A stretch of 64,000 nucleotides of DNA. Source: Hallella multisaccharivorax DSM 17128. Its GTDB lineage: Bacteria; Bacteroidota; Bacteroidia; Bacteroidales; Bacteroidaceae. The position numbers and the translations under genes are program-made. Numbering within the stretch: position 1 is the stretch's first letter; each line of letters starts with the position of its first letter. Under the pieces are notes generated by a model. That model worked only from the letters and a program-made list of their open reading frames with translations. It ran no database searches and had not been told where the DNA came from. Positions 56,205 through 64,000 of the stretch are shown here, piece by piece. The DNA is taken from the NCBI RefSeq assembly GCF_000218235.1, contig NZ_GL945017.1, forward strand, positions 2,364,953 to 2,428,952. The letters are read 5' to 3'.

Positions 56205-56378
56205 AAAATCTGCACTGAAATACTTTCGTATAGTTATTAAATACATAGGCTACTCGCCTGTTCCTTCTTTGCGTTACGATCATTGATTGGGTCGGGGGCA
56301 AGGGTGTGAATAGGGCTAAGATTCTGAAAAGGACGAAAAATAATCTGTCAGAATTGCAGCCGTTACGGAAAAAAGATG

Positions 56379-56386
56379 TAATTTTG
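56379..56386 (+). promoter_or_regulatory. Promoter box of the sigma-54 activator gene
   Basis: TAATTTTG ends 7 nt before the ATG at 56394, so the message would be leaderless or have only a few untranslated bases. Confidence 0.5.
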
Positions 56387-56393
56387 TCACCCA

Positions 56394-57647
56394 ATGAACA
56401 CAACAGAACTGCAAAGAATCAAACAACGCTATAACATCGTGGGTAACTGCGAGGAGCTGAACCATGCCCTTGACGTGGCACTGCAGGTGGCACCAACCGA
56501 CCTGAGCGTGCTCATCGTCGGTGAGAGCGGCGTGGGTAAGGAGATCATCCCGCGTGTCATCCACGACAATTCGCCCCGGCGAAGGGAGAAATACTTTGCC
56601 ATCAACTGCGGCTCCATCCCTGAGGGCACCATTGACAGTGAGCTCTTCGGCCACGAGAAAGGCGCTTATACGGGGGCTATCGGTGAGGCCGACGGCTATT
56701 TTGGTGTCGCCAACAAAGGCACGATCTTCCTCGACGAAGTGGGTGAGCTGCCCATGGCCACGCAGGCCAGGCTGCTCCGTGTCTTAGAGACAGGCGAGTA
56801 TATCCGTGTGGGAGGCCAGGAAATCCGGAAGACCGATGTGCGCATCGTGGCGGCAACGAATGTCAACATGCGCAAGGCCATCTCGGAGGGGCGCTTCCGT
56901 GAGGATCTCTATTACCGCCTCAACACCATCCCTATCCAGATGCCGCCGCTGCGGGCCCGTGGCGAAGACATTCTGTTGCTCTTCCGCCTCTTCGCCATGC
57001 AGATGGCAGAGAAATACCGGTTGCCAAAGATCACGCTCAGCGATGACGCCAAACAGCTCATGCTGCGATATAAATGGCCGGGCAACGTCAGGCAGCTGAA
57101 GAATATTACTGAGCAAATGTCGGTGCTCTCCGAGAAACGTGAGATCAGCGCCGAAGACCTCAAGCGTTTCATCCCCGAAGATCCTGACTCTACAGAGCTT
57201 GCCACTATCAATAAACCCGGGCAGCACTCGTATGAGAGTGAGCGCGAGATTCTCTATAAAATCCTTTACGAGTTGCGTGGCAATATCTCCGACCTGCGGC
57301 GCGACCTCACAGGGATGCGCAAGCAGATTGATGAGGAGCGCGAGCTCAGGCAGGCGGGCATTAACCACGGCATGATAGGCGAAGAACCGCATATGCCGGC
57401 TGTCGTGGGCAGCAACTATGCTCAGAGCCGTCCGTTCGACCAAACGTCGGCAATGGATGCTGTGGCGGAGGAAATCAAGGCCGAAGAGCCGGAGAGCCTC
57501 AACCTCAACGACCTCAGCCGGCAGATGCTTGAAAAGGCATTGGAGAGAAACAATGGCAACAGAAAGAAAGCGGCGCAGGAGCTTGGCATCTCCGACCGGA
57601 CACTGTACAGAAGAATTAAGCAATATGGCCTCGATAAGAAAGATTAA
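56394..57647 (+). CDS. Sigma-54-dependent transcriptional activator without receiver domain
   Basis: This 417-residue protein is an AAA+ enhancer-binding protein: Walker A GESGVGKE (43-50), GAYTGA (90-95, usual form GAFTGA) that contacts sigma-54, Walker B in GTIFLDEVGELP (about 109-120), RYKWPGNVRQLKNI, and a Fis-type helix-turn-helix NRKKAAQELGISDRTLYRRI at the C-terminus. There is no N-terminal response-regulator or sensor domain, so activity must be controlled by another protein, level or oligomer state. It is the first gene of a conserved set with lptE, a TPR gene and secG. Confidence 0.93.
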   Translation: MNTTELQRIKQRYNIVGNCEELNHALDVALQVAPTDLSVLIVGESGVGKEIIPRVIHDNSPRRREKYFAINCGSIPEGTIDSELFGHEKGAYTGAIGEADGYFGVANKGTIFLDEVGELPMATQARLLRVLETGEYIRVGGQEIRKTDVRIVAATNVNMRKAISEGRFREDLYYRLNTIPIQMPPLRARGEDILLLFRLFAMQMAEKYRLPKITLSDDAKQLMLRYKWPGNVRQLKNITEQMSVLSEKREISAEDLKRFIPEDPDSTELATINKPGQHSYESEREILYKILYELRGNISDLRRDLTGMRKQIDEERELRQAGINHGMIGEEPHMPAVVGSNYAQSRPFDQTSAMDAVAEEIKAEEPESLNLNDLSRQMLEKALERNNGNRKKAAQELGISDRTLYRRIKQYGLDKKD

Positions 57648-58146
57648 CGTCTCTGTGCTCCTCATGCTCGCCATTGCCCTACTCACGGCATGCAGCGTGA
57701 AGTACGGCTTCAACGGAGCCAGCATCGACTATACGAAGACAAAGACCATCCAGATTGCCGATTTCCCTATCCGCTCCAGCTACGTGTGGGGACCGATGGG
57801 GCCGATGTTCAACAATGAGCTCAAGGATGTCTTTGCCAATCATACGCGTCTGCGGCAAGTTAAGCGCAATGGTGATCTTGTCATAGAGGGCGAGATCACC
57901 CAGTACTCACAGCGCAACAAAGCGGTGTCGAGCGAGGGCTACTCTGCCCAGACCGAACTGTCCATGACCGTCAACGTGCGATTTACCAATAATATCAACC
58001 ACAAGGAAGACTTTGAGAAACAGTTCACCTCCACCAAGACCTATGAAACCACGCAGAGCCTGGCCAGTGTGCAAGAGGAACTCGTCACGCAGATGGTCAA
58101 AGACCTCACTGATCAAATATTCAACGCAACGGTTGCCAACTGGTAA
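57625..58146 (+). CDS. lptE: LPS-assembly lipoprotein LptE
   Basis: This 173-residue lipoprotein has a signal peptide MASIRKINVSVLLMLAIALL and lipobox LTACSVKYGF (Cys22). SVKYGFNGASIDYTKTKTIQ and ELSMTVNVRFTNNINHKEDF fit the Bacteroidota LptE family, the plug of the LptD channel that places LPS in the outer membrane. The start at 57625 lies inside the end of the activator gene (23-bp overlap). An upstream frame to 57418 is only the shadow of that gene. Confidence 0.86.
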   Translation: MASIRKINVSVLLMLAIALLTACSVKYGFNGASIDYTKTKTIQIADFPIRSSYVWGPMGPMFNNELKDVFANHTRLRQVKRNGDLVIEGEITQYSQRNKAVSSEGYSAQTELSMTVNVRFTNNINHKEDFEKQFTSTKTYETTQSLASVQEELVTQMVKDLTDQIFNATVANW

Positions 58147-58167
58147 TCCTCCCCACTATCGGCAAGA

Positions 58168-58935
58168 ATGGATATAGCGCATCTCATACATCACCCTGAA
58201 CAACTCGACCGCGACACGCTCTATGAGCTTCGCGGACTATTGGCGTTGTACCCTTATTTCCAGTCGGCAAGACTGCTCCTCTTGCAGAACCTCTTTCTCC
58301 TGCACGACCCGACCTTCAATGAGGAATTGCGACAGGCGGCACTCTACATCACCGACCGCCGCGTGATTTTCGACTTAGTGGAAGCCGGACACTATCAGCT
58401 ACCGAAAGCGCGGAAGGAGCCAAAGGCTGCGGATACGGATAAATTGCTGCACGAAGACCGGACCATCTCGCTCATCGACGACTTTCTCGACTCCATCCCA
58501 GAAGAAGACCGTCCCGACAAGCAGAAGCGGAAACGGAAGCCCACACCTGCAGACGCCGCTATCGATTACGTCTCCTATCTCCTCGAAACAGAAGATGAGG
58601 AGGAGCGGAATGAGGAGAGAAGAGCTCCACAGATGAAAGGGCAAAGCCTGATAGATGACTTTATCAACCATGAGAATGGTAAAATAAAACTCAAGGAAGA
58701 ACCGGAGTATAAACCCATCATAGAAGAAGATAACGCTGAGACGGGAAACCATGAAGGCGAGAGCTATTTTACGGAGACTTTGGCCAAGATCTATATCAAA
58801 CAAGGCAGATATGAGAAGGCTTTAGAAATTATTCAACGATTAAATTTGAATTATCCGAAAAAAAATACTTACTTTGCAGACCAAATACGTTTCCTTGAGA
58901 AACTTATACTCAATGACAAAAATAAAAAACAATAA
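58168..58935 (+). CDS. TPR-containing protein of the lptE-secG cluster
   Basis: This 255-residue protein has an N-terminal helical region (DIAHLIHHPEQLDRDTLYEL, YFQSARLLLLQNLFLLHD), a charged low-complexity middle rich in Glu, Lys and Arg, and a single TPR near the C-terminus (ETLAKIYIKQGRYEKALEII). It has no signal peptide or membrane segment. It recurs between lptE and secG in Bacteroidales and may be a scaffold. I know no tested function. Confidence 0.7.
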   Translation: MDIAHLIHHPEQLDRDTLYELRGLLALYPYFQSARLLLLQNLFLLHDPTFNEELRQAALYITDRRVIFDLVEAGHYQLPKARKEPKAADTDKLLHEDRTISLIDDFLDSIPEEDRPDKQKRKRKPTPADAAIDYVSYLLETEDEEERNEERRAPQMKGQSLIDDFINHENGKIKLKEEPEYKPIIEEDNAETGNHEGESYFTETLAKIYIKQGRYEKALEIIQRLNLNYPKKNTYFADQIRFLEKLILNDKNKKQ

Positions 58936-58948
58936 TAAGTAAAGAAAA

Positions 58949-59347
58949 ATGTACACATTATTTATCGTACTCATTGTACTGGTGTCTCTACTGATGATCT
59001 TCATCGTGCTCATCCAGGAGTCGAAAGGTGGAGGTCTTGCCAGTAATTTCTCGTCTACCAACGCAATCATGGGCGTGCGTAAGACCACCGACTTCATCGA
59101 GAAAGCCACATGGGGGCTTGCTGCTGCGATGGTGGTTTTCAGCATTGTCTGTGCCTATACGGCTCCACAGGCCGCGACCAGCGAGAGCGTGCTTGAGCGC
59201 TCTGCCACTAAGACGCAGTCCACTAATGCGGCCAACACGCAGGGCTTCGGCGCCGGTCAGGCTCCCGCGCAGGGCCAGCAAGGTCAGCAGACTCCCGCGC
59301 AGGAAGCACAGAAGGCACCGACAGTACCGGCTGCTCCTGCTAAATAA
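58949..59347 (+). CDS. secG: Preprotein translocase subunit SecG
   Basis: This 132-residue protein has two membrane helices, TLFIVLIVLVSLLMIFIVLI (about 3-22) and ATWGLAAAMVVFSIVCAYTA (about 52-71), with the family loop QESKGGGLASNFSS between them. The last 55 residues are a Gln/Ala/Pro-rich tail that is long for SecG and probably disordered in the periplasm. SecG assists SecYE during protein export. It begins 13 bp after the TPR gene. Confidence 0.93.
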   Translation: MYTLFIVLIVLVSLLMIFIVLIQESKGGGLASNFSSTNAIMGVRKTTDFIEKATWGLAAAMVVFSIVCAYTAPQAATSESVLERSATKTQSTNAANTQGFGAGQAPAQGQQGQQTPAQEAQKAPTVPAAPAK

Positions 59348-59375
59348 TCAATATATTTTTAAGAAACAGAAAAGA

Positions 59376-59401
59376 GGATATCCCGTGAGGGTATCCCTTT
59401 T
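59376..59401 (+). terminator. Hairpin terminator after secG
   Basis: GGATATCCC and GGGTATCC pair across a GTGA loop with one mismatch or bulge, and CTTTTGCG follows. It separates the secG transcript from the sigma-factor gene starting at 59421. Confidence 0.6.
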
Positions 59402-59420
59402 GCGTTTCCATTGAGACAGC

Positions 59421-59975
59421 ATGCAGAGCCGGTCGTCATACGAAGACTTATTCAAGCGTACCTATCCGAAACTCTTCTTTTACGTTAAAGGCATTGTAGG
59501 AAACGATGCCGATGCTGAAGATGCGGTAGAAGAAGTGTTTGCTGACCTTTGGCGCAGACGCGATGAGGTGGAGTGGTGCGACAAACTGGAAGCCTACCTC
59601 TATCGGGCTGTCCTCTCACGGGCCATCAACATCTTGCACAAGGCGAACCATAGTGAGGAGCAGCTGTCCTTGCTCATTGCCATCAACGACCGGCGAATGG
59701 CCTATCTGGAGAGTGAATGGGGCAACCCACAGCATGATGTCGAGATGGCTGACATTCGCCAGGCCATCGAAGAGGCTGTCATGGAGCTTCCTGAGAGGTG
59801 CCGGCAGGTGTTCCAAATGAGTTATATCGACGGCCTGGGCCATCAGGAGATCGCGGGGAAGTTAGGGATCTCTGTGCGCACAGTGGAGGTACATATTTAT
59901 AATGCCCTTCGCATGCTGCGTAAAAAGCTGGACGGAAAGAGAAACTTATTGAGCATTATTTTGTGTTGCTTATAA
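59421..59975 (+). CDS. ECF-type RNA polymerase sigma factor
   Basis: This 184-residue sigma-70-family protein has region 2 in SYEDLFKRTYPKLFFYVKGI and DAEDAVEEVFADLWRRRDEV, and region 4 in ELPERCRQVFQMSYIDGLGH with the helix-turn-helix QEIAGKLGISVRTVEVHIYN. It is a FecI-like sigma factor of the Bacteroidota type. It is followed by a FecR gene, its likely anti-sigma partner, and should direct transcription of the SusC-type receptor operon at 62.4 kb when the receptor binds ligand. Confidence 0.94.
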   Translation: MQSRSSYEDLFKRTYPKLFFYVKGIVGNDADAEDAVEEVFADLWRRRDEVEWCDKLEAYLYRAVLSRAINILHKANHSEEQLSLLIAINDRRMAYLESEWGNPQHDVEMADIRQAIEEAVMELPERCRQVFQMSYIDGLGHQEIAGKLGISVRTVEVHIYNALRMLRKKLDGKRNLLSIILCCL

Positions 59976-60059
59976 GTAGTTAGACGCTCTCAGTTGTTTT
60001 AGAATTATACGGACAAGCCATATCATCATCACCGCAATTCAAAGAGTTGTGATATTATC

Positions 60060-61052
60060 ATGGAGTTGAACGATGAAATACTGATCAGATTCCTCAACGG
60101 AGCATGCGACACGGAGGAGCTTCAAGCAGTGACCGACTGGTTGGCTGCAGACTTGTCCCATGCCTATGCGCTGTTCCATCTGGAGTCAGTTTGCCGCTCT
60201 GCGGAAGCCTCTACCATGAGCTCCCGCGAGGTATCGCTACGTCTCCGCTCCCTGATGCGGCGCCTTGAGGCAGAAGACTTGAGAAGGCAACGCGCCATCA
60301 CCCGCCGTCGTTGGTGGCGTTGGGCGGCTGTCGTGGCCGGAGTTATCTTCTTAGGTGCCTTGGGCTTTTGGCTTTCAGGTTCTAACAGTCCACTTCATGC
60401 GTCCGATATGCTTATCGCCAGAACAACTGGTGACAAGCCACGTGTCGTCCGTTTGGCAGACGGCAGCGCTGTATGGCTCAAGGCCGGTTCCGAATTGCGA
60501 TACCCACACAGATTCAGTCAGAAGGAACGGCGGGTAGAGTTGCAGGGCGAGGCTTATTTCGAAGTGACAAAAAACCGGTATCAGCCTTTCGTGGTTTCCG
60601 GCAAAGCCGTAGACGTGAAGGTATTGGGAACAAAGTTCGTCTTCTCCATTAATGGCAATGGGCATTTGGCAACAGTAAGCCTCATTGAGGGATCTGTAGA
60701 AGTGAGAGATGTGAAGCGTGATGCCCGGCTCCTGCTCAAGCCCCGTCAGCGCGTCACGCTCAATACGGTAACGGGCCAACAGCGGGTGGAAAATATGGAT
60801 ACTCGTCTGGCTGCAGCCTGGCACAACAATCTGATACCTTTTACCAATGCCAATGTCAAAGACATAGCCCACACACTGGAGCAACTCTATGGCGTGAAAG
60901 TGAACGTGTCTGATAACGTTGACCTTACGCAAACATTTTCCGGTGCCGTCTTTCTTGCCCCAAATATCGATTCGGTATTGTCGCTCATCAGGTCGACCGT
61001 ACCCATCAACTACCACCGTCGTGGCAGCGAAGTGTGGATCACATCGGATTGA
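60060..61052 (+). CDS. FecR-family anti-sigma factor
   Basis: This 330-residue protein has a cytoplasmic N-terminal domain (to ~80), one membrane helix RWAAVVAGVIFLGALGFWLS (about 87-106), a FecR domain with VVRLADGSAVWLKAGSELRY and QGEAYFEVTKNRYQPFVVSG, and a C-terminal DUF4974-type domain with TFSGAVFLAPNIDSVLSLI that meets the receptor's signalling domain. It holds the ECF sigma factor until the receptor signals. It is 84 bp after the sigma gene. The receptor gene with a matching N-terminal domain lies 1.4 kb on. Confidence 0.93.
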   Translation: MELNDEILIRFLNGACDTEELQAVTDWLAADLSHAYALFHLESVCRSAEASTMSSREVSLRLRSLMRRLEAEDLRRQRAITRRRWWRWAAVVAGVIFLGALGFWLSGSNSPLHASDMLIARTTGDKPRVVRLADGSAVWLKAGSELRYPHRFSQKERRVELQGEAYFEVTKNRYQPFVVSGKAVDVKVLGTKFVFSINGNGHLATVSLIEGSVEVRDVKRDARLLLKPRQRVTLNTVTGQQRVENMDTRLAAAWHNNLIPFTNANVKDIAHTLEQLYGVKVNVSDNVDLTQTFSGAVFLAPNIDSVLSLIRSTVPINYHRRGSEVWITSD

Positions 61053-61235
61053 TCCACTGCCTGCAGCCTTATACTGTTAAGATTTCAGCTTGTGAATAGA
61101 GATAATGATTTGGCAATAGTCCCAACTTCTGCATTATACACAATGTTTACTTGTCAAACAATTGAACGAATTGACTCCAAACGGTGTGTAAATGCTTAAT
61201 TGATTCACACACCATTTGTTAATGCAATTCAATTA

Positions 61236-61790
61236 CTACCAAGGCTCTATGATGGTATTTTTACCATCATATTTTATTTTAATCAAATGGATGCCCATTT
61301 TTTCTGTGGGATAAATTGTCTTGTTAGCATATTCTATGGATTTAATTCGTATACAACTGCCACCCAAAATGGCAGTGTCCTTTGATGATGTGAAACTAAA
61401 GTTCACAAGCATAGGCAATTTTGTTCCTTTGATATTCATTACCAAGCCTACGGTTCCACTCCCCTCTGTTTTATCCTCATTAAACTCCATAGATTTCATC
61501 TCAGGCAAATCTACACTGAAGTTAAGCATTTTTACTCCCTCATAATCGACAATATATATTTTCGCTTTTTGCTTTGAATTCTTTCTGATAACAGAAAAAA
61601 CAGAAAACTCATCATCGGCAAGCAATTCTACATTATCCATAGGCTTGCCTTGTCTATCTAATATTGAGACAAAAAGCGAGTTCCAAATAGTAGATGCAAG
61701 TTCTGGGCTGTAGTATTCTTCATCTTTTGTGCAAGAGCAAAACACAGTCGAAACAAGAAGAACACTAAAAAGCATTTTGAGGGTATTCAT
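61236..61790 (-). CDS. Small secreted lipoprotein, unknown family
   Basis: This 184-residue lipoprotein (signal peptide to FCSCTK, Cys20) has a beta-rich body with SLFVSILDRQGKPMDNVELL and KSMEFNEDKTEGSGTVGLVM. I do not recognise the family. It resembles small extracytoplasmic lipoproteins scattered in Bacteroides genomes. It is on the minus strand between the FecR and SusC genes, 79 bp downstream of a truncated sigma-factor gene, and has lower GC than its neighbours. This suggests the pair arrived together. Confidence 0.6.
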   Translation of the reverse strand: MNTLKMLFSVLLVSTVFCSCTKDEEYYSPELASTIWNSLFVSILDRQGKPMDNVELLADDEFSVFSVIRKNSKQKAKIYIVDYEGVKMLNFSVDLPEMKSMEFNEDKTEGSGTVGLVMNIKGTKLPMLVNFSFTSSKDTAILGGSCIRIKSIEYANKTIYPTEKMGIHLIKIKYDGKNTIIEPW

Positions 61791-61869
61791 AATAGCTTAA
61801 ATTAATAAACATTTTTGGCTGATATTTCAAATAATAAGATTTCTTGGTGTCGAGTGAAAACCAAACATC

Positions 61870-62052
61870 TTACTTTAAAGAATAATAAGCATGTATAAAC
61901 GATTCTTGGACGAGGTCACTCACCGTGTCCTCGTCCTCTTGGGTAATCCTTGTGCAAACATTTCTCATTTTTTGAGAATAAGCTTCATAAACAGTTTTTA
62001 AAGCGTCAGCATCCCCTGCCTTAACTCTTTCTATTAGCTTTTCTATCTTCAT
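61870..62052 (-). pseudogene. Truncated ECF sigma factor (region 2 only)
   Basis: These 60 residues, MKIEKLIERVKAGDADALKT to VQESFIHAYYSLK, match the N-terminal half of a sigma-70-family ECF protein (region 2, with the polymerase-binding DLVQESFIHAY block). The frame stops right after it, and I find no region 4 in any frame downstream. It is probably a remnant. A short protein that binds core polymerase and competes with sigma factors is conceivable. AT content is high. Confidence 0.6.
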
Positions 62053-62431
62053 GTTGGGTGTGCGAGATTATACACATTATATATATAAAATACGTGGAAA
62101 AGCGAAAATATTGCGTAAGAAACCGTTAAAAATGCTTATTAGGGCGTGTTTCTGCGAGGTAATGGTTTGAGAGCGTTTCTATTTCATTAATCTGTGTTTT
62201 TCGTAAATTCTCGTCTATGCCACTTAATGCCAACGACTGCCACAACCCCTTGAAACTCAAAATAAAGGCATCATTCTACTATTTTTTTTGCTTTTTTAGG
62301 CGTTCTTTTCTAAAAAAGTAGCTTTTCTTTTAAGTAGTTTTTCCTGTTGTCTTGTTAGAATAGAGAACGACGGTGGATAACCATCAAATCGTTTGCTATG
62401 CAGTTTTATTAATGTACCTAAAATAGCCTCT
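62053..62431. promoter_or_regulatory. AT-rich control region upstream of the SusC-type gene
   Basis: This 379-bp stretch has no supported gene. It contains long T and A runs near 62280-62345 with a possible weak hairpin (AAAAAAGTAGC ... TAAGTAGTTTTT), and no clear TAnnTTTG box near the SusC start. That fits control by the neighbouring ECF sigma factor rather than the main one, though I cannot identify its promoter motif. Confidence 0.4.
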
Positions 62432-64000
62432 ATGAGTCAAGTACCATTTAAAAGCAAGAGATGGGCAAAAGCGATGCTTGCCCTTCTACTGGTTTCAGCT
62501 CCGTTTCAGTGGGTTCATGCGCAGATTACGCTCAACAGCTCCAAGACCCAGTTGAGAACCATCATCCAAAAAATCAAACAGCAGACCAAGTACGAGTTCT
62601 TCCTTGATGACCGTCTGGCCAGTACCACAGTTCCGGCCATCAAGGTAAATAACGCCTCCATCCAGGAGGTGCTGTCGCGCTTGTTGGCAGGGAAAGATGT
62701 GACCTATCGCATTGAAGACGATGTAGTCTATCTTAAAAGGAAAGAGGATCGGGAGCAAGCTACACCCAAGCCCCAGCAGCCAAAAGGAAAAGCCACGGCA
62801 CGCAAAGTGTCAGGGACCATCCGCGATGAGCATGGGGAACCGCTCATTGGAGCCACAGTGAGTGTGGTGGGGACCAATCAGAAAGCCATCACCGATATTG
62901 ATGGTAACTATGTGATCACTACCGACAGCTCCAATCCTGTGCTTTTAGTGTCTTACATAGGCTATCAGGACAAGGAGTTGCGTGTGAGCGGTGACAATGC
63001 TGACCTGACCCTTCTTCCCGATGCCAAGTCGCTCAATGAAGTAGTTGTCACCGCCTTGGGTATCAAACGGGAGCAAAAGGCCCTGAGCTACAATGTGCAG
63101 CAGGTGAAGGGTGACGAACTGACAAAGGTGAAGAGTACCAACTTTATGAACTCGCTTTCTGGAAAGGTAGCCGGCGTCACCATCAATGCATCATCAGCAG
63201 GAGCGGGTGGCGCCACAAAGGTGGTGATGCGTGGCCCGAAGTCTATCTCACAGTCCAATGCCGCACTCTATGTTGTCGATGGCGTACCCATCAACAACAC
63301 TTCTTCCGGCAGCGTTGACGGCGGCGTTTACTCTGCACAACCAGGCTCTGAAGGTATTGCCGACATCAACCCTGACGACATCGAGAGCATCAGCGTGCTC
63401 AGTGGTCCGGCTGCAGCCGCCCTCTATGGCTCAGCAGCAGCACAAGGCGTCATTATGATTACGACCAAAAAGGGAGCCGAGGGAAAGGTGAAAGTAACGA
63501 TCAGCAACAGCTCACAGTTCTCCAATCCCTTTGTCATGCCGGAATTCCAAAACGAGTATGTCAACGCTCCTGGCAGCATCCTCTCCTGGGGTAATAAGGA
63601 AAAATCGGCTTTTGGAGACTATAATCCGAAGGACTTCTTCAATACCGGTACCAACATCCAGAATAATGTCTCGCTAACCACAGGCAGTAAGAACAGCCAG
63701 TTGTATCTTTCTCTTGGTACAACCAATGCCAAGGGAATCATTCCCAACAATGCTTATAACCGTTATAACGTTATGGTAAGGAATGTGACCAAGACGCTCA
63801 ACGATAAGCTCACGCTGGACTTTAATTTCCAGTATGTACGTGAGAACGACCGCAACCTCATGGCCCAAGGACAGTATTTCAATCCGCTGACTTCCGTATA
63901 TCTCTTCCCCCGTGGCGAGAGCTTTGACGCTATTCGCACTTACGAGCTATACGATGATACCCGTGGTATTTATACGCAGAACTGGAATTTAGGCGATGCT
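62432..64000 (+). CDS. SusC/RagA-type TonB-linked receptor with signalling domain (runs off right edge)
   Basis: The frame is open for 523 codons from ATG at 62432 to the window end. A signal-like hydrophobic segment (MLALLLVSAPFQWVHAQ) is followed by an STN-type domain (LRTIIQKIKQQTKYEFFLDD ... VLSRLLAGKDVTYRI, about 35-105), a carboxypeptidase-regulatory-like domain (VSGTIRDEHGEPLIGATVSV), a TonB box and plug (LNEVVVTALGIKREQKAL, DIESISVLSGPAAAALYGSA) and the first barrel strands. The STN domain passes the ligand signal to the FecR-type protein upstream. A SusD-type partner is expected beyond the window. Confidence 0.93.
   Translation, partial: MSQVPFKSKRWAKAMLALLLVSAPFQWVHAQITLNSSKTQLRTIIQKIKQQTKYEFFLDDRLASTTVPAIKVNNASIQEVLSRLLAGKDVTYRIEDDVVYLKRKEDREQATPKPQQPKGKATARKVSGTIRDEHGEPLIGATVSVVGTNQKAITDIDGNYVITTDSSNPVLLVSYIGYQDKELRVSGDNADLTLLPDAKSLNEVVVTALGIKREQKALSYNVQQVKGDELTKVKSTNFMNSLSGKVAGVTINASSAGAGGATKVVMRGPKSISQSNAALYVVDGVPINNTSSGSVDGGVYSAQPGSEGIADINPDDIESISVLSGPAAAALYGSAAAQGVIMITTKKGAEGKVKVTISNSSQFSNPFVMPEFQNEYVNAPGSILSWGNKEKSAFGDYNPKDFFNTGTNIQNNVSLTTGSKNSQLYLSLGTTNAKGIIPNNAYNRYNVMVRNVTKTLNDKLTLDFNFQYVRENDRNLMAQGQYFNPLTSVYLFPRGESFDAIRTYELYDDTRGIYTQNWNLGDA

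Noticed and set aside
1..64000. tRNA or rRNA genes
   Set aside because: I saw no cloverleaf with a TTC-type loop and CCA-compatible end, and no rRNA-like conserved stretch. A covariance-model scan would be needed to be sure.

Overview
The window looks like a chromosomal segment of a Prevotella-like member of the Bacteroidales. Supporting signs are the many Bacteroidota-type -7 promoter boxes (TAnnTTTG), the ECF sigma/FecR/SusC regulatory set, a fused CcsBA cytochrome c assembly protein, ISAon1-type transposase genes, and a CRISPR-Cas module laid out like the Porphyromonas gingivalis (PGING/Csp) kind of type I-B. I cannot fix the species from sequence alone.

Positions 1-13,900 hold the tail of a transposase-like gene followed by one very large CRISPR array. 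I counted 149 copies of a 30-bp repeat between 293 and 13,686. The reverse complement of the repeat ends in ATTGAAAC, and the cas genes lie on the minus strand just beyond the 13.7 kb end, so the array is read leftward and its newest spacers are near 13.7 kb. Two insertion sequences sit inside it. An IS1634-like element is inside a spacer at a TTAA target, and an ISAon1/ISL3-like element is at a repeat-spacer junction with an 8-bp duplication. Removing each element and one copy of its duplication restores a normal repeat-spacer unit.

Positions 13,901-21,600 hold a complete minus-strand cas operon: cas6, cas5, cas3, csp2 (Cas8 position), csp1 (Cas7/DevR), cas4, cas1, cas2, then leader and array. 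An IS3-family element sits just upstream. Beyond it (23.0-23.5 kb) is an intergenic region with two adjoining tandem arrays, of 32-bp and 22-bp period.

Positions 23.5-33.2 kb are minus-strand genes for the cell envelope: a DUF4840-like lipoprotein, a YjgF/chorismatase-like protein, and an operon of porin, imelysin lipoprotein, di-heme c-type oxidoreductase lipoprotein, second imelysin lipoprotein and CcsBA. This resembles imelysin/DUF1111 metal acquisition loci of other bacteria, here with its own heme-attachment protein. A structured intergenic element lies inside the operon.

Positions 33.4-43 kb include a secreted DNA/RNA non-specific endonuclease lipoprotein, an OB-fold lipoprotein, a DUF5689-like lipoprotein and a TonB-dependent receptor (minus strand). 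Divergent from these are a secreted endonuclease/exonuclease/phosphatase protein, a uracil-DNA-glycosylase-like protein and uridine kinase. I infer a possible nucleic-acid scavenging locus. The shared divergent region carries a hairpin and four 17-bp palindromes at an exact 22-bp spacing.

Positions 42.9-59.3 kb are mostly housekeeping: HdeD-like membrane protein, histidine phosphatase, YwqK-like protein, a SpoIID/AmpG/FabG/TonB-like envelope operon, GH29 fucosidase, RlmN, a DUF4837-like lipoprotein, PdxA, a UPF0104-type membrane protein, a sigma-54 activator, LptE, a TPR protein and SecG. The window ends with an ECF sigma factor, a FecR anti-sigma factor, a minus-strand lipoprotein, a truncated sigma factor, and the start of a SusC-type receptor that runs off the edge.
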